Shown: positions 23,828 through 37,362, counted from the first letter of the stretch. The stretch: 64,000 nucleotides of DNA from Chlorops oryzae (GCA_020466095.1 CM035806.1:164116379-164180378), one strand, 5' to 3'. Numbers and translations are program-made. The notes: generated by a model not told the origin, from the sequence alone.

Positions 23828-26650
23828 ATCTCTTTGCATTATGGAAAAAATATCCATGCAACATAATAGAAATCTCCCTAGAAAATGATGGAAAAATCAA
23901 ACATCGAAACGTCGAAAGAAAAGTATGAAATGAGTTTTTCTTAAAAGTTTTTCTTTCGCATAGACTGCATCCAGAGAACAGAAACCCTATCAAGTATAAT
24001 TGAAATGTATAAAATTTACACTGGTCGTCAAAAAATTTTGTAACTCGGTTCAACTGGTAGCTTTCACCGGAATTCGCTGGCAAAATCTATAGCAGATTCA
24101 AATGGTATTGCTTATCTACGTCTGGTAACCTCAATTCGAAGGCAATCGTATTTTACTTGAGGACAATGGCACATAGGACAAACACACATTGTGTGCACAC
24201 ATTACTTAAGGGCATATGAAAAACAATACACTACCGGCAGTTTTTACCACTACAAAATTTCGCTGAGGCACGTTGCCAAATGTCAGACGCATGGAAGAAA
24301 AGAATCAAGACATACACATATAAATACTTAAGTTGCACAGTGCGATCTAGCGCCGTAACGTGCAACGGCGGACGTAATCGAAATACAAGACAAAAAAATC
24401 TTGGCAATAACCGAATTAAATGTATGCGGTAACAATTTCAGAGATAATATTAAAGATTTTATCATCCATAGATTGCAAAGATTTTCTTGTATACTGCGAA
24501 AATCTGCAGAAGGAATGAACTGAAGCCGCATAAGCGGAATTCCATTTCTCATAGAAGGCGACAGCTACGGCTCGATTAGATATAAAAGAAGGCACTTTGT
24601 CATAGCTCTTGTGGTTCTACGTAGGGACTGTGCCGGATAATGCCGGATTTATTGGAAAACTTGGCATGACGGATAATGGATAGTTAACGGATAAACATAT
24701 TTATGTGGCTCCAAGAAATGCTAGAGCAGTTCCGGGTTGGAAAAAAAAAAAGAAAACTTCAAGAAAAAGCCACGGTGGTTTTATCCGGTAAGAGTCCGAC
24801 ACATCGGCTCAGTCGAGAATGAAGCGCGTGGTATCCAGATATCCATATATCTCATTATTTAAATCTATATTGGACAATATATCTCCAGTCGTATAACATA
24901 TTGAAATGTTAGGTTAAAGAGCAGATAAAGTTACGAGGTCTCAGATCCCGTTTCACTATCTTATGAGAAGGTGAACGGATTGATTCTTCCGGGCCCGAAA
25001 TCATCCCTAACAAAGGCGGAAATTTTTCTAAATCAGGGTTTACTTTTGGGTCATTTTCGTTGTGGTTATTGTTAAAAGCTCTACAGTTTACTCCTCTTTG
25101 GGAACCCGTATGGGTTTCACTATCTCAGGGCACTGTCCTCTTCCATATATGCCATCGATTTTCTCAATTTTTGCAATAGGCGCTCATTTTGATCTAAAGC
25201 AAAGTACCTAGTAGAATTGTACCGTGTGTTCTTCCTATGGGTCCTATGGAAATTCAAGTGGATGGGAGTTCAACGGATCAACGATAGCACATTCAAGTCG
25301 TATTCGAACTGCATATCTTGATCTTAAGCCCCCTCCCCTACAAAAAAAAAAAAAAAGTGCCACCAAAAGACACCAAAAAAAAAAAACGGGACGAATACAG
25401 AGACATTTATATTCACAATCTATTCACAAATAACCCTTCAATGCAATCCATGCGGCTTGGGGATTGTTGCACTAAAATATCATCGATGCTGCCGAGTTGA
25501 AATTCCCTGCCAAATAATATTTCTAGCATGCGACTTTAATAAATATTTATCAAAATTCTACTTCGAGTCTTTGCCATTACCATAATTTACCTATTTTAAG
25601 TAAATGATCCCTACGTCTGTCGTTCGGTCCTATTGTTTTGCCAACGCTCTTTTGCAATAATTTGGTCGAGAGGTCGGGTGAAGGGGCTTTTGCCGCATTG
25701 CCATATTTTCATAGCTTTTCCGTCAGGCAGTTTGCATTTTGCCATTTTTTCTGTTTTTTTTCTTTTTTTTTTTGGCTTTTTGCAATTTCCGTTTGGGAAA
25801 AGTCATTTAATACGATTGTACAATGGATGGACGAGGTGGCTAGATTGGAACTAGGGGGAACTGCAACATTGGATTGTGGTGGATTTCCCTGCATTATGAC
25901 GGCATTCTGTGCACGGCATGCAAGGCACGGCATGCATACGGACAAAGGCAAACCAATATGCATGCATATAAACTGATATCAGTTTTTGAAAGCGTCAAAG
26001 GTCACTGTCAAGATGTGGCATTGATGCAACACGAAAAGGGACATGAACGGTGGGGGGGCGACGGACACCCTTTAATGTGGCCGTTGGCATATGAAAGGTT
26101 TGAACCTTTGGCATCTTTCCTGCATGATGGGAACCTTGTCAATTAAAAAAAAAAAATCAATGGCCATGCAACAAAGTACCTGTGTCAGCAAATAACGTCC
26201 ATTTGAACATGTCCCCGGCGTTGGATAATGAAATTGAAGTGACAAACTGACAGACAGAAGGACACTCCGAGACGATAGCAGAGGGAAATACGGACAAAGA
26301 GAAAGCTATTGTATATTAACATTGAAACACATTTATTTATAGTTTTGATGGTGCTGTTGCAGTTGTTATTGCTTTTACTGATTCGGCAGGACGATATTAT
26401 GGACAGTTGTGCTCCAAAAAGTAGCAGTGACACTAAGAGACATACACATACGATATAAGGTATGTGCGCCAATAGAATATCGTAAATATTTCGTTTCATT
26501 TATTGGGATTTTCTACATATTGAATTGAAGAGAGTTGGCAATTCACTGTTGGCAGCACGGTTATTTCTTATTCGAGCAGACAGAGCAGATCCATGAGGTC
26601 TTTGCCGAACAGCATAAGTTTTTCAGATATCCATTATGAAAGCTGTTAAG
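23828..26650. other. Intron 1 sequence, no gene seen
   Basis: Mostly unique sequence. GCCGGATAATGCCGGATT and GACGGATAATGGATAG (24630-24690) recall the TATCCGGATTATCCG repeat. Several short open frames exist (24328-24552 minus, 25638-25976 plus) but none resembles a known protein or has splice-site support. Confidence 0.35.
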
Positions 26651-26654
26651 CAAT

Positions 26655-27175
26655 TGCCTAAAAGAACTAGTACTTTTACCAGTACTACAAGAACTAGTGC
26701 AATGTTTGGGTAAGTTTGCACCATAACTAAACTAGTGATCAGTGGAATAATTGCATTCATTCATTAGTGGTATTCAAGAACAGTGCAAAGATTGATATTT
26801 GCACTCAAATCACAACTGCTGACATGGAATTTGCATTTCATTCATTGAGACGTTATAATTGATAATAAATACACAACCGAATGGTTTTCTTTTATTATAA
26901 ATATTTATTTCCATTTTATACTGAAAAAAAAAAAAAAATCCACGATTCTGTAAAGTTTTCCCCGTAAACATCACTAGGTTTTAACTGGTCCAAATTTACC
27001 CAATTGGATCGAAAAGTACTAGAATAATTCTGGTGCATACTGTACTAGTGCTTTACTGTACAGATGTTATACTGGTTTTCCACAGAATTTTATATAAACA
27101 GGGGTATATATAGAAAAGAACTAGTACTGGTGGCTTTTGCACTAGTAAAGTACTAGTACGACACTAGTTCAAATT
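26655..27175. repeat. ACTAGT-rich cluster
   Basis: About nine ACTAG motifs, many in AAGTACTAGT/ACTAGTACTT context, sit in 520 bp. GAACTAGTACTTTTACCAGT at the left resembles the inverse of the right end (AACTAGTACTGGTGGC), hinting at a decayed inverted-repeat element. Confidence 0.45.
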
Positions 27176-27201
27176 CCTACAGGGTATTCACTGCACATTA
27201 C

Positions 27202-27242
27202 AACACACACACACACACACACACACACACCACACACACACT
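27202..27242. repeat. (CA)n microsatellite
   Basis: About 20 CA units with one interruption. Confidence 0.95.
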
Positions 27243-27256
27243 ACACCCAAGCACAT

Positions 27257-27660
27257 CCCAGCCGGAAATTTTCTCATAAATGACCAATTCATTAATTTTT
27301 TCACCAAGGATATCAAGGGGAAAATTTGAGTACTTCTCAATTGCAAGGGCATTGCCATCGAGACAAGGAGCTTTTTATCGCAATTGCAATGGCAATGTCA
27401 TCGAGAGGAAATGTTATTCATCGCAACTCAAATGGCACTGTCATCGATAGAGATATCGATACGACGGAGTAGATCTACTCCACTTTCGATGACCAACTCG
27501 TGACATATGCTCTTACCTATGACTGCCAATGCCGCTTGTGTGTTCATTTCATTAGAAAGTTTGGTGTATAATCAGGAGGAGTCGCGGCTCTATGTCATGC
27601 TGAAATCATTGATTGTTTCACCGGGACATTTCCGGCTGGGATACTACTGTATGCAGGACA
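27257..27660 (+). mobile_element. CCCAGC-ended MITE (404 bp)
   Basis: Perfect 13-bp inverted ends (CCCAGCCGGAAAT). The interior matches 7837-8150 in inverted orientation. It contains several TCGATGACA/TGTCATCGA palindromes. The flanks do not show a clear target duplication longer than 2 bp. The superfamily is uncertain. Confidence 0.65.
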
Positions 27661-28134
27661 CAAATGCTGGGGAGCATTGCAAGCCAAGTAAAAAATAAGA
27701 ACGATATTGCAAAATGGAGAAAAAAGTTTGGAAATTGAAAATTCAAATGAAGTTTGAAGCTCATGGGCGCACGAATGAATGAACGTGAATGAATGAATGA
27801 ATGAACGAATGAATGGATGAACGAACGTCAGCGAATGTCAGCAAGTAAAGCATAAGGAAAAAGTTTCAATTAAATTAATAATATAAAAGAATATAAGCCA
27901 GATTTAGGGGAAAACGGGGACCATGTGCATGCATGACAGCATTTGTATGAGCTGCCAGTAAAATATTAAAGATGATTCAGAGATGGAAGAAAATTTGATT
28001 GATTTCTTAAATTTGATTTGAAAGCATGGACCTCGCAATTATTTATTGCTTGATCTGCGTTTATTTGTACCAGAAATGAGTTCCGTAAAACTAATGTGCT
28101 TTGGGCTATTAGGATTATTGATTGATACTGTCTA

Positions 28135-28582
28135 CAGTTATCTCTATTTCAAAAAATTTATTAAACATATGGCGTACCAAATTAAAGAAAATCGATCCAG
28201 CATTTTCAATAAAATAAAAAATGTGTGTGCTAATAGGACCTTTTTCATACCAAAATGGCTTCCAAAGTCAAAAAATGTTTAAAAAATTTTTAAATTTTTT
28301 CTTTGAAGGCTCAAATACCCTTGAAGATGCAATAAAGTGTAAGACTATTTTATACGCCTAGGAAGGTCTGACAATTCTCTGTCGAACTGCATTAAAATTT
28401 TTATATTGGATACAAACGTTGAGGCGTGACAATTTTTTTTCTGAAACAATTGCAAATTTCTTTCTTTCCCTTATAACTCTTCAGGGGTGCATTTTGGACC
28501 CCTCCTGCCATACGATTTTTTTTTAGTTCTGACCCCCTCTATCAGCTCACGACCGGTTGACCATCACAAACGGAACACCCTG
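28135..28582 (-). mobile_element. TA-flanked MITE (448 bp), family shared with 59509-59957
   Basis: TA borders occur at 28133-28134 and 28583-28584. The right end GGAACACCCTG is the inverse of the CAGGGTGT-type terminus. Landmarks GACTTTGGAAGCCATTTTGG and GGGTCCAAAATGCACCCC, read on the minus strand, match the 59.5-kb copy in order. Probably Tc1/mariner-like by its TA target. The 78-codon frame at 28046-28282 enters it by chance. Confidence 0.7.
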
Positions 28583-28584
28583 TA

Positions 28585-31440
28585 TATATATAATCATAAT
28601 TACAATATTTCTATAGGATTTCTGAACTTGGATAGGTAATATTTAAGTTGCATATAAGAGTACATGAAGAGCAAAAAAAACAACTATTATTTATGTGCAC
28701 TATTTTTGATACGCTGTTCATTTGTATCCCGATTGTTCGTATTAGCAGATAAATTCTTTCGTCTCGATATATTGTGACAAGCCCGTAGAGAAAATGTTGA
28801 AGGGCAAGGACGATTTTATTTTTTCGTGCGGTGCCCCCTCACAAAAATTTCGACCAAATAAAAATAAATTCCCAGCCAATTTTATGAGGCACCACTTCGA
28901 AAATCGGGTCTTGCTAAAATCCCCTTTCCATTATAAGCCAGATTATTTCGACCAAATCGACTTAACAAAAAAGCGTTACTATTTCCGAAGCTGAGTTCAT
29001 TATTTCTAGAGGAATGTCGTTAACAGTGATCCAGATTCTAACTGTATCACAATAAGGTCGTGACAGGGACAGGCCAAGCACGTCATAGCGTGATTTTGTT
29101 TATCATTTAAATAGTTTATTGCACTCTTATTTATCTGAAGCTTCGACATTGCAATAGCGCACTTTGACAAAACAAAAAAAAAAAAAAAAAAAAACAAAAC
29201 AAAACAGAATCATGCTAAAAACCAAACAAGGAAATGCAGTGCAGTGCATTTGAATTTTAGTAAAACGCAACAACAACCACACAAGGACCGAAATAAAAAC
29301 AAAATTTTATACCTGCGCTGCTCGCTGCGTGAGATTTCTATTTTTCGGACTTTGACTATTCTCCTTTGTTGAGAGCAGCCTTTAATTGTTATGCAAAAAA
29401 AGGTTACGCGTGCACAGAAACTTTTAAAGTCGCTCTCAACAATTTCGGTTGATCAGTGATAGTTTTTAGTTTCGGAACGGTTGACGTACGACGATATATC
29501 TGATCTGATCAATTGGCAAAATGGTCAAATACTTATCTTACTTAAAAACCCGCCCATTTTCAGAAGATTTTTATGAAGGAGACTTGTAGAGGGCCAACAA
29601 GTAAGCACGCTAATTTCAATGTGGTAAAACTTTATAATTTAATTCCAGTTCAATTCATTTCGAATGCCAAGGAGGGGATCATCTAACGAATCGAAGGAAA
29701 TGTAAAATACAATGAGACCCATAGACGGAGAAGTCGAGGTCTTTGTAAGTCTATATAAAGGGAAATTTTTCACATTTTCTTAAGAAACTTGTATAAAAAA
29801 TATGAGCTTATGAGAAGTGTCTCAATTCTAGCTGCCATGATCCCCCCCCTGGGTGTATAAGTACATAGTACCTGGGTATCAAAAGAACTTTCGTACGTTG
29901 GAATGGGCCATAATTTGACCCCGTTAGTAAACCTGTCTCCGAGATAATTGATCTTTGCTTTCTTGACTTTTGATGAATAACTTTTGTTTTGATGAGTAAC
30001 GAAATTCTTGCAACTACTTCATTTATCATAAATTTTTTTTGTTTGTTTTCTTTACAGAGTCTGTTAATGAAATTCCGAATGGAGCCGGATCCAGAAAAAA
30101 ACTCCGCTTTCGTCAGCAATATGTAAGTTTTTTATTTTTTCATTTTTGTGCTCAGTGAGCTGAGTTGAGATTTTTTTTTTTTTTTTTTTTGAATTTATAC
30201 TTGAGGAGTTAATTTTTAAGTAGTCGCTTTGTTATTGCTGCTTTTTTTTAAAGTTTTTTTTTCCACTTAACTAAGCGATGACAAGGTTCAAGGCCAGTGT
30301 GTGCTAAATTTAAGTGCTTTTAACGCAAAAATAAAATCCCAAAAAAAAAAAAAAAATACATTTTTACTTAAGTCTATGCTCGACGTGGCGACACAAAGAA
30401 ACAACAAACGAAGCTGCCTACTTTTCCGGTCATTTAGAGTGGGTTTGAATGGGTTAAACGGTTTAAATTGCCCATATGCAGAATTTTGTGTGGATATATG
30501 TTTGAATAAAACCACCATTATGACATTTCCCTATTTCGATAGAGATTTATCGATATTATTTCGTCGAGATCCCGTTTTAGAGGTGTTCAAAAGCTGAGCG
30601 CTTTGACCAGGCGCGTACGTAGGAAATTAGTTCCGAAGGCGTTTCCGGCATTATTTACAAAGTTTTTTATCTCAATTAATTTCTTATGATTTCTTGGTGT
30701 TACCTGGCTTTTCGGAAGCAAAGGGGGCTTGAAATTCCAAAAAAAAAAAAACATCATTTGCGCACGCCCATGGCTGTGAGCCACTCCAAGGTCGGGATAC
30801 ATTTCAATTGATTGGACACGAAATTCGAAATCAATTCATAATTTCAGCTTTATTTCGATTGCTTCAGCTTCACTTTTCGTTCGTTCGTTCGTTTGTTTGT
30901 TTGTTCGGGTCTATTATGAATTATATTTTTTTTCTCATGCTCGATAAATTTTCAACGGTCTCGGAGTTTACGTCATGTGCAAGGTGAAAAGAATTTGTTG
31001 CACTGACCAGCAAAGCATGAATTTGGATTTGCAAACTTTGAATTGTCAGTCGGAAATATCCTCCGAAAATGACAATGACAATGACGAGGTCATCAATTGT
31101 TTTACAAATGACATTCACCGACGACGCGTTCGTCTGTTCAGCCGTTTCATCGAACGGGTCACATATAATTCCGATGTCATGGTGACGTCATACGTGCTGT
31201 CAGCCGCCTGACATTCGCGGCTAGGCTAACTTGTAACACAAGCGCGTGAAATGATTTTTGTTTTTTGTTTTATATTTATTTTTCCGACTTCATTCAATTA
31301 TTCAACGCAATTTAATTTATCGTACAGAATTTCAATTAATTTCTATCATTTCCATTTGCTGTTTGTTGCCTGTTGCCCCACCAACCGCGTGCACGCGAAT
31401 GTTGGGGCACACATGACAGTGACCGACAAAAGTCTACGTA
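28585..31440. other. Intron 1 sequence, no gene seen; unique island near its right end
   Basis: The left part is AT-rich with long A/T runs. About 30830-31240 is a unique, better balanced stretch with GACAATGACAATGACGAGG and several GTCA/TGAC motifs, a possible regulatory sequence. The 78-codon frame within it has no recognisable homology. Confidence 0.3.
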
Positions 31441-31445
31441 CGACG

Positions 31446-31994
31446 AGAGAGAGAGAGAGAGAGAGAGAGATGTTACATAGCTATGTAGAATTTACCAGAG
31501 TACTCCCTGCATACGAGTACAGAGACAGAGATAGAGATAGGATTGAGATTGAGATGGAGATAGAGATAGAGACAGAGATAGAGAAGGAGATAGAGAAAGA
31601 AGATAAAGATAAAGATGTTGGGAATGAAGAGAGGGAAAAGAGAGGAGAAAGAGAGGAGGAAAGAGAGGCAAAGAAGAGGGAAGAGAGAGAGAGAAAGAGA
31701 AAGTAAGAGGGAAAGAGAGGAAAGAGAGGAGTTAGAGGGAAAGAGTAGGAAGAGAGGAAGGAGAAGAGTGGTAGAGAGAGGTAGAGAGGGTAAAGAGAGG
31801 TAGAGAGAGGTAGAGAGGGTAAGAGGAGAGGTAGAGAGAGGTAGAGAGAGGTAGAGAGAGGGAGAGAGGTAGAAGGAGAAGAGAGGTAAAGAGAGGTAAA
31901 GAGTAGAGGAGAAGGAGAGAGAGGGAGAGAGTAGAGAGGAGAGAGAGGGAGAGAGAGGGAGAGAGATGGAGAGAGGGAGAGAGGGAGAGAAGGT
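31446..31994. repeat. GA/GATA-rich purine tract (0.55 kb)
   Basis: A pure (GA)n run at 31446-31470 is followed, after 45 bp, by GAGATA, GGAGATAGAGATA and GAGAGGTAGA units up to 31994. Open frames across it (EIEIETEIEKE type) are repeat translations. Confidence 0.93.
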
Positions 31995-34006
31995 GAAAAC
32001 TTATTTCACTTTTTCAAAGAGGCCTTAAAGTTCGAAGAATTATCCATAGAGGTTTTACAAAAATTACGAAAATTTTTTACTGTAATAATTTTCTATATGA
32101 AGGCACAAAGTAATGGCAAAATAAAAATAAGACATTTAACGTGCATAAACTTTTGTCACGCACTGTACGCTTCGTGCATGTCTACGCAAATTTTGAACCG
32201 AAATTGTTAACTGATTTTTTTCTCTTTGACGAATGACGCAATAGCGTTTGTCTCTGTTGAATGATCTACATTGTTGTTGCTGTTGATGTTGGTTTTTTGG
32301 TGTTGTTATTCTTCCATTATTTTGATTTAAATTAATTTTCACAATAAAATTGTTATTGGTCAATAAAATAAAATCAATTGCAATCGAGCATAATCAACAA
32401 CGGCTATAGTTGAAAGCCTTTTCGGACGTGATTTCACACGTAAGTGATACGCTGCAATCATACGAATCATGTATGCATATTGTATGTATGTCTGCGCGTC
32501 TGTGTCAACGTGACATATGCACGACGAAGGCAAAACCTGCAACTGAACAAATGCCGTGGGAAAACTCATTAACCCTTTTGCAATTGATGATTGTGTGTAG
32601 ACGGGGATTAAGGTGTTACTTTTGGTCTCTGCTCATGATTTTTTGCTCCTTTTGGAGAAATTCATTTCCATTCCAAAAGTGAGAGAATCGAACTTGCTAT
32701 GGAAAGTAAATACGATATGGTCCAAGACTTAGATATTCAAAGCTATCCTTTATGTTGGAAGGTGGGTGAAATATAAAAAGGATTTTAAGAAAAGTCTGAA
32801 AATCATTCAATATTGATTTTAATCGTTTACCGAAAGGAATCACGGATTTATGTCCTCTCTCGGGATAAGATCTGTTTAATAGGGATTACTCAATTGATGA
32901 TTAAGAAAGAAACTTATTATGTTATGTTACGAATGGATAATTTCATAGCGATGGTCACCACACTCGTCCCATTCACATTTTTGGTGATTGTTCAGGAATA
33001 GGTATAAAATTTGTAATTTAAAAAAAAAAAGGGGGCTTATTCTCAAGGATATTCTATTTTTCAAAAGTTTAATAACAATAAGCCCCTGAAAGAACATGAT
33101 TTCTATTGGGAATGACCATAAAAAGACTGTGATAGGAACTGTTGCTAGTTTAGGGGAATCTACTCTAAAATAAGGGGAGCTTGTTGTCTTCAATGGAAGA
33201 CTTTGGGGGTAAATGTCTTCTGGGGATCGTACTTGAGAGAGTTTTGCCCATAATTGTTTAATATTGGGGGGGGGGGACTATATCCGATCAATAAAAACTA
33301 AAATAAATTTTTATTGTCCTATTTTGATTCTCTGTTCCCTTCCGTTATGAAGCGGTCAACTAACCAAAACGGAGTACTCTGAGACACCACCCCAGAATAT
33401 TGCTAGGCGAAATGTAGATCGTCTTATATAATTATATGAGAATTGACTATATCTCATTGTTGCCAGTTTTTAAGGGGAATACGCCCCTGAATGTCTCAAA
33501 ACAAGGCCAAAATTCGCTAAAGATTGATTTTGACATCTTATAAAACTAAAAACTTGGTCCCATAAAAATTTCGCTGACCAATTTTCTGCTTTAAGACTCC
33601 ACTAAAGATCATAAATGACTTTTAATTTCGGTGCAAGATCCTGACTAGAAAAAAATGGTCTAGAAGAAATTTACCTATTTAAAAAGTTAAAACAAATGGT
33701 ATATTAGGGACAATTGACCTCTAATTGACCAGAAGAGGCCTACTCGTGAGCAATTACCCAGAAAATCACGTTTCTGTGTACATTTTTTCAGCAATGTCTC
33801 TTGTTAATGCTAATTGGGCATCGGGAATTTTATTCGAAAAAATTTTGTGTACACGTAGGAAATGTCCCTCTCTTGCACGTTGGAAATCGCATATGTGTGA
33901 GTGAACATGAAAATACTTGAATTTTTGTTGGTAACAGTTTCGAAGCCAATTTTGCTGGGTATATATATTTAGGAGTGGATATGTTTCAATGGCAGCTCAA
34001 TGTTAA
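31995..34006. other. Intron 1 sequence, no gene seen
   Basis: AT-rich unique sequence with no clear inverted repeats or tandem structure. Short open frames occur on both strands without homology or splice support. Confidence 0.35.
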
Positions 34007-34867
34007 AACAAGTAAGGGTGTTATAGTCAGGCGAGCTTGACAATAGAATACCCGACACAGACACATAATTTTTAATATCAAGAGGTGTTTAAGAGCATGA
34101 GGAGCCCCATATACCGACTTTTGTTAAATTTCTAAATGAAAACCGCCCTTTTGCCACGCCCACTTTTCAAATTTTTTTGGAATTCTAATCGGACCCTTAT
34201 ATATACGCTCAAATTCTAGGTTTAATTGAAATATTTCAATAAAGTCTGATTTTGAGGCATTTTTGGGATTTTTGTGACAGACCCTAGTACTAGAGGTACC
34301 CTTAATAATGGTCCGATCGAAAAATTTTTTGGGAAGGACGTTACTGGCTATCAAGGAAGTATACGTGCCAATTTTTGTTCAAGTCCCATTGGTATTTCGG
34401 GAGTAGGAGACAATTTTTGAAAAACGCCCTTATGCCACGCCCACTTTTCCAATTTTTTGAAATCGTATTACTTGCCTTTAAACATGTTCAAATATCAAAT
34501 TTCATCAAAATATCATGAAAAACTTCGATTTTAGAGCAGTTTTTTGTGATTTTCGTAACAGACCCTAGTACTGGAGGTACCCCTAAAAATGGTCCGATCG
34601 GGTCCATTCTCGAACTTGTTCTTACTCATGTCCCCGTGAGCACGCATACCAAATTTTGTCAAGATAGCTCAACTCCTTCGATAAGATAACTGTATAGAGA
34701 CAGACGGACAGACAGACGGACATGTCTAAATCGAATCTCCTGGTGACGCTGATCATTTATATATATATATAATATATGTTGTATGGTCTATCTCGACTGG
34801 TTCTGGGTGTTACACACAACCCAACAAACGCAATATACCCTCGACACAGAGTGTGTCGGGTATAAAA
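34007..34867 (+). mobile_element. mini-me-like element, near full length (861 bp)
   Basis: It starts ACAAGTAAGGGTGTTATAGT and ACCCGACACAG. Two successive TGCCACGCCCACTTTTC blocks and two CCCTAGTACT-GAGGTACCC blocks show an internal duplication. Then follow an AGACAGACGGACAG microsatellite, the core GTCTAAATCGAATCTCCTGG, CTGATCATT plus (TA)n, and the end GTGTCGGGTATAAAAA. The subterminal motifs are complementary. The copy at 37363-38221 is a close paralogue. Confidence 0.75.
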
Positions 34868-34869
34868 AA

Positions 34870-36215
34870 GGTAGTTTAAGGCATTGGTTCACAATTCAAA
34901 GGGGAGTGGTCCTGTTGTTTTCGTAACTAGTCGAGGAGTAGTTGGAGAGGAGTAGATAATTACTCTAGGGAAACTAAAAAAAACTAAAGCATCGGTTAGA
35001 AGAATTGATATTTCAATTGCCTTATTCGACGAAACTCGTTTTTGTCCATACAATCACAAACTCTTTTTTAGCAAAATAAATTGATGTCATTTTTGCCAAA
35101 AGCAACCCTGAATTGGTGTATAACTTGTGTTTCAGCGATGGCGATTTGTTTTGTGAACTAGTGTAATTATTAAGGACTAAAAAGAACCAAGATTTTTTAC
35201 TGTAATTAATTCTAGTTTGGATTTCACAATCTTGCATGAGAGCATTTTGTGCTTTGAAGAAGTCCCTATCTCCTCCATAAATGAAATCTGCCTACGCTAT
35301 TGATTCGAAAGTCGTCATGTACCTAATACATTTATTTATAGAATGTATTTTAGTTAAGACTTTTTTATATTTTTTTTTTTGTTTCAATATAAGTACTAAA
35401 AACATGGTAAAACATGTTTTTACGCTTGCGAATGATTTTTTCACACGAAGGAGCTCGGGTAACTCGATTGTCGGTGGGAAATCGATCGTATTTTGATCGA
35501 ATGTGTTAATTTAAAAAAAAAAAAAAATTATATATATAAACCTGGTATTCTGGCCTAGTCAATGTCGTTTGGTGTTCGGTTCGGCTTTGTAGACGAATGT
35601 ATCGAATGGGGCGCGATTAGAGTTGTGATTTGATTTCAGGTTTCTACGAACTTTCGTTTTTCGAGCAGCTTAACTGATTTCCGACCAGTAGAATTAGAAT
35701 GAATCAATGAGTTATGACTTGAATGGTGCTCATTTGTATTTTTTTGTATTTTTTTTTTTTTTTTACCGAGACTCAATAGTTGAGTTTGCGACGTTCGCTA
35801 TAAATGGTCGTATCGATAAAACTCTTTGGAAAATGATAAATTTTCATTTGCTTTCATCATCATCAACATCATCATCACCATCGTCATATAATCGAATTGC
35901 AAAGTTTCTCTCTAAGGAAATGCTGTGTCCCCGTGTCTGTCATCGGTCATTTTCTTTACGGCCGTACAAAAGCGCGAATGACAGCGAAATCCGTTCGACA
36001 TCTTCTGAAAAGCTCATTAATACGGAAAGCAACTATCGAACCGGATTATAAAGATTTATGCAAATATCAATATTCCACAATCCATACGATTAAGCTAATG
36101 AGGCATTATGGCGTGAGAGTCTGTGATTTCTTGGGACAGTTAGACGAGCTTTTGTGGTATTACGGTTTTTTTTTTTTTTGCGATTTAGTAAATTGTATCG
36201 ATTCTTACCCAGCAA
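34870..36215. other. Intron 1 sequence, no gene seen
   Basis: Unique AT-rich sequence; 35800-36120 is more balanced and includes a CATCATCAACATCATCATC run. Open frames at 35707-36051 and 35897-36232 overlap in different frames and have no recognisable homology. Confidence 0.3.
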
Positions 36216-36218
36216 ACG

Positions 36219-36698
36219 TGGCTCTGGGATAGCGTAGGGGATGCGTGCTATGCTCTTGATCCCAGGGTCCGAGGTTCGATTTCCGGCACAGGCGAAACGG
36301 AGTGTAATGTTCCAAGCCTAGCACTGGTTTTGCGAAAAATCGCATGTTAGGGGCACACTACCAGCCCGATTCTGAATATTCCCGGGGAACAAATTCCCGG
36401 GGAATTACATTTCTCGAGAGTAAAATTATTATTCTTTAAATATTTGGGGAAAGAAATTTGATGGGAAATTGGTATTTGACCCATACCCATAATTTTTCTT
36501 ACCCTATCTATTTGAAAAAGGAGAATTTTAGTCTCGAGAAAAGTAAATTTCCGGGAATTCGTTCCCCGGGAATATTCAGAATCAGGCTGTACATAAAAAG
36601 ACATATACACTCACACAAACACAAGAAAACCTCCGTGGTATCACAATGGGCCGATTAACGGCCTAAGTGGCAGCCACTTCAACCTACCTACCTACCTA
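36219..36698 (+). mobile_element. tRNA-derived SINE interrupted by a foldback MITE
   Basis: The head carries A-box-like GGATAGCGTAGGGGATGCG and a B box GGTTCGATTTCC (36273-36284). The body ends with CTCCGTGGTATCACAATGGG, GCCTAAGTGG and a CCTA tetranucleotide tail. The 36361-36589 segment is a separate insertion. Its removal leaves a SINE of about 250 bp. Confidence 0.65.
36361..36589. mobile_element. TA-flanked foldback MITE (229 bp) inside a SINE
   Basis: Inverted arms of about 46 bp begin CCAGCCCGATTCTGAATA and, from the other side, CAGCCTGATTCTGAATA. Both continue with TTCCCGGGGAAC. TA flanks at 36359-36360 and 36590-36591 are consistent with a TA target duplication. Confidence 0.75.
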
Positions 36699-37362
36699 AA
36701 GGAAAGAATTATAACTCCGAAATGAGTATTTTCAAGAAAACCCGCAACGTCATGGAGAGACTTCCGCAAATGAGTCTGCTAAAGAGCACCCAGAAGTTAC
36801 TTAAGTGGATTCTTCCACACTTGACACATACATACATATGTGGACTCCCCAAAAAAGACCTATATTTTTGACTGGAACTGTCATCTTGAGCAGGCCTTAA
36901 TAATCGTAGGTTCAAACCAATTCTCAAAGAAGTCACAGTCATCAAAAAAAAAAAAAAAGGAGGATTTGAAGGATTGTCATAATGTCATAGGGATGGTTTG
37001 AAATACTATCAAAATTTGAGATGCGAGCAAAATTTGACAACCGGCTTGGCGGGTCGGCCACAAGACACACACACACACACATTTCTGCAAGAAATCGATT
37101 TCGAGGAGCCAGAGGAGCAGGTTATTTCTGCAAGTGAGATAAATGGAAATGTGGGAGAGCTCGTGACTTTAACAGTTCGTACAATTTTCAAATGGAGGAA
37201 GGAACAATTCTCCTTGGACATTATCTTTTGATCGGCCATAATTAGTATTATGGATTAAAAGAACAGTAAATTATGATGATTATCAATAATGCTTCGGATT
37301 TAACAGTTTCAACACAAAATACAATTGTCTTAACCCATTTTGAACCAAGCAACCTATTTAAA

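Noticed and set aside
24328..24552. 74-codon minus frame with mixed composition
   Set aside because: It looks less repetitive than most but has no recognisable family, no splice context and no supporting neighbours.
28046..28282. 78-codon plus frame with a hydrophobic stretch
   Set aside because: Its second half lies inside the 448-bp TA-flanked MITE, so the frame is accidental.
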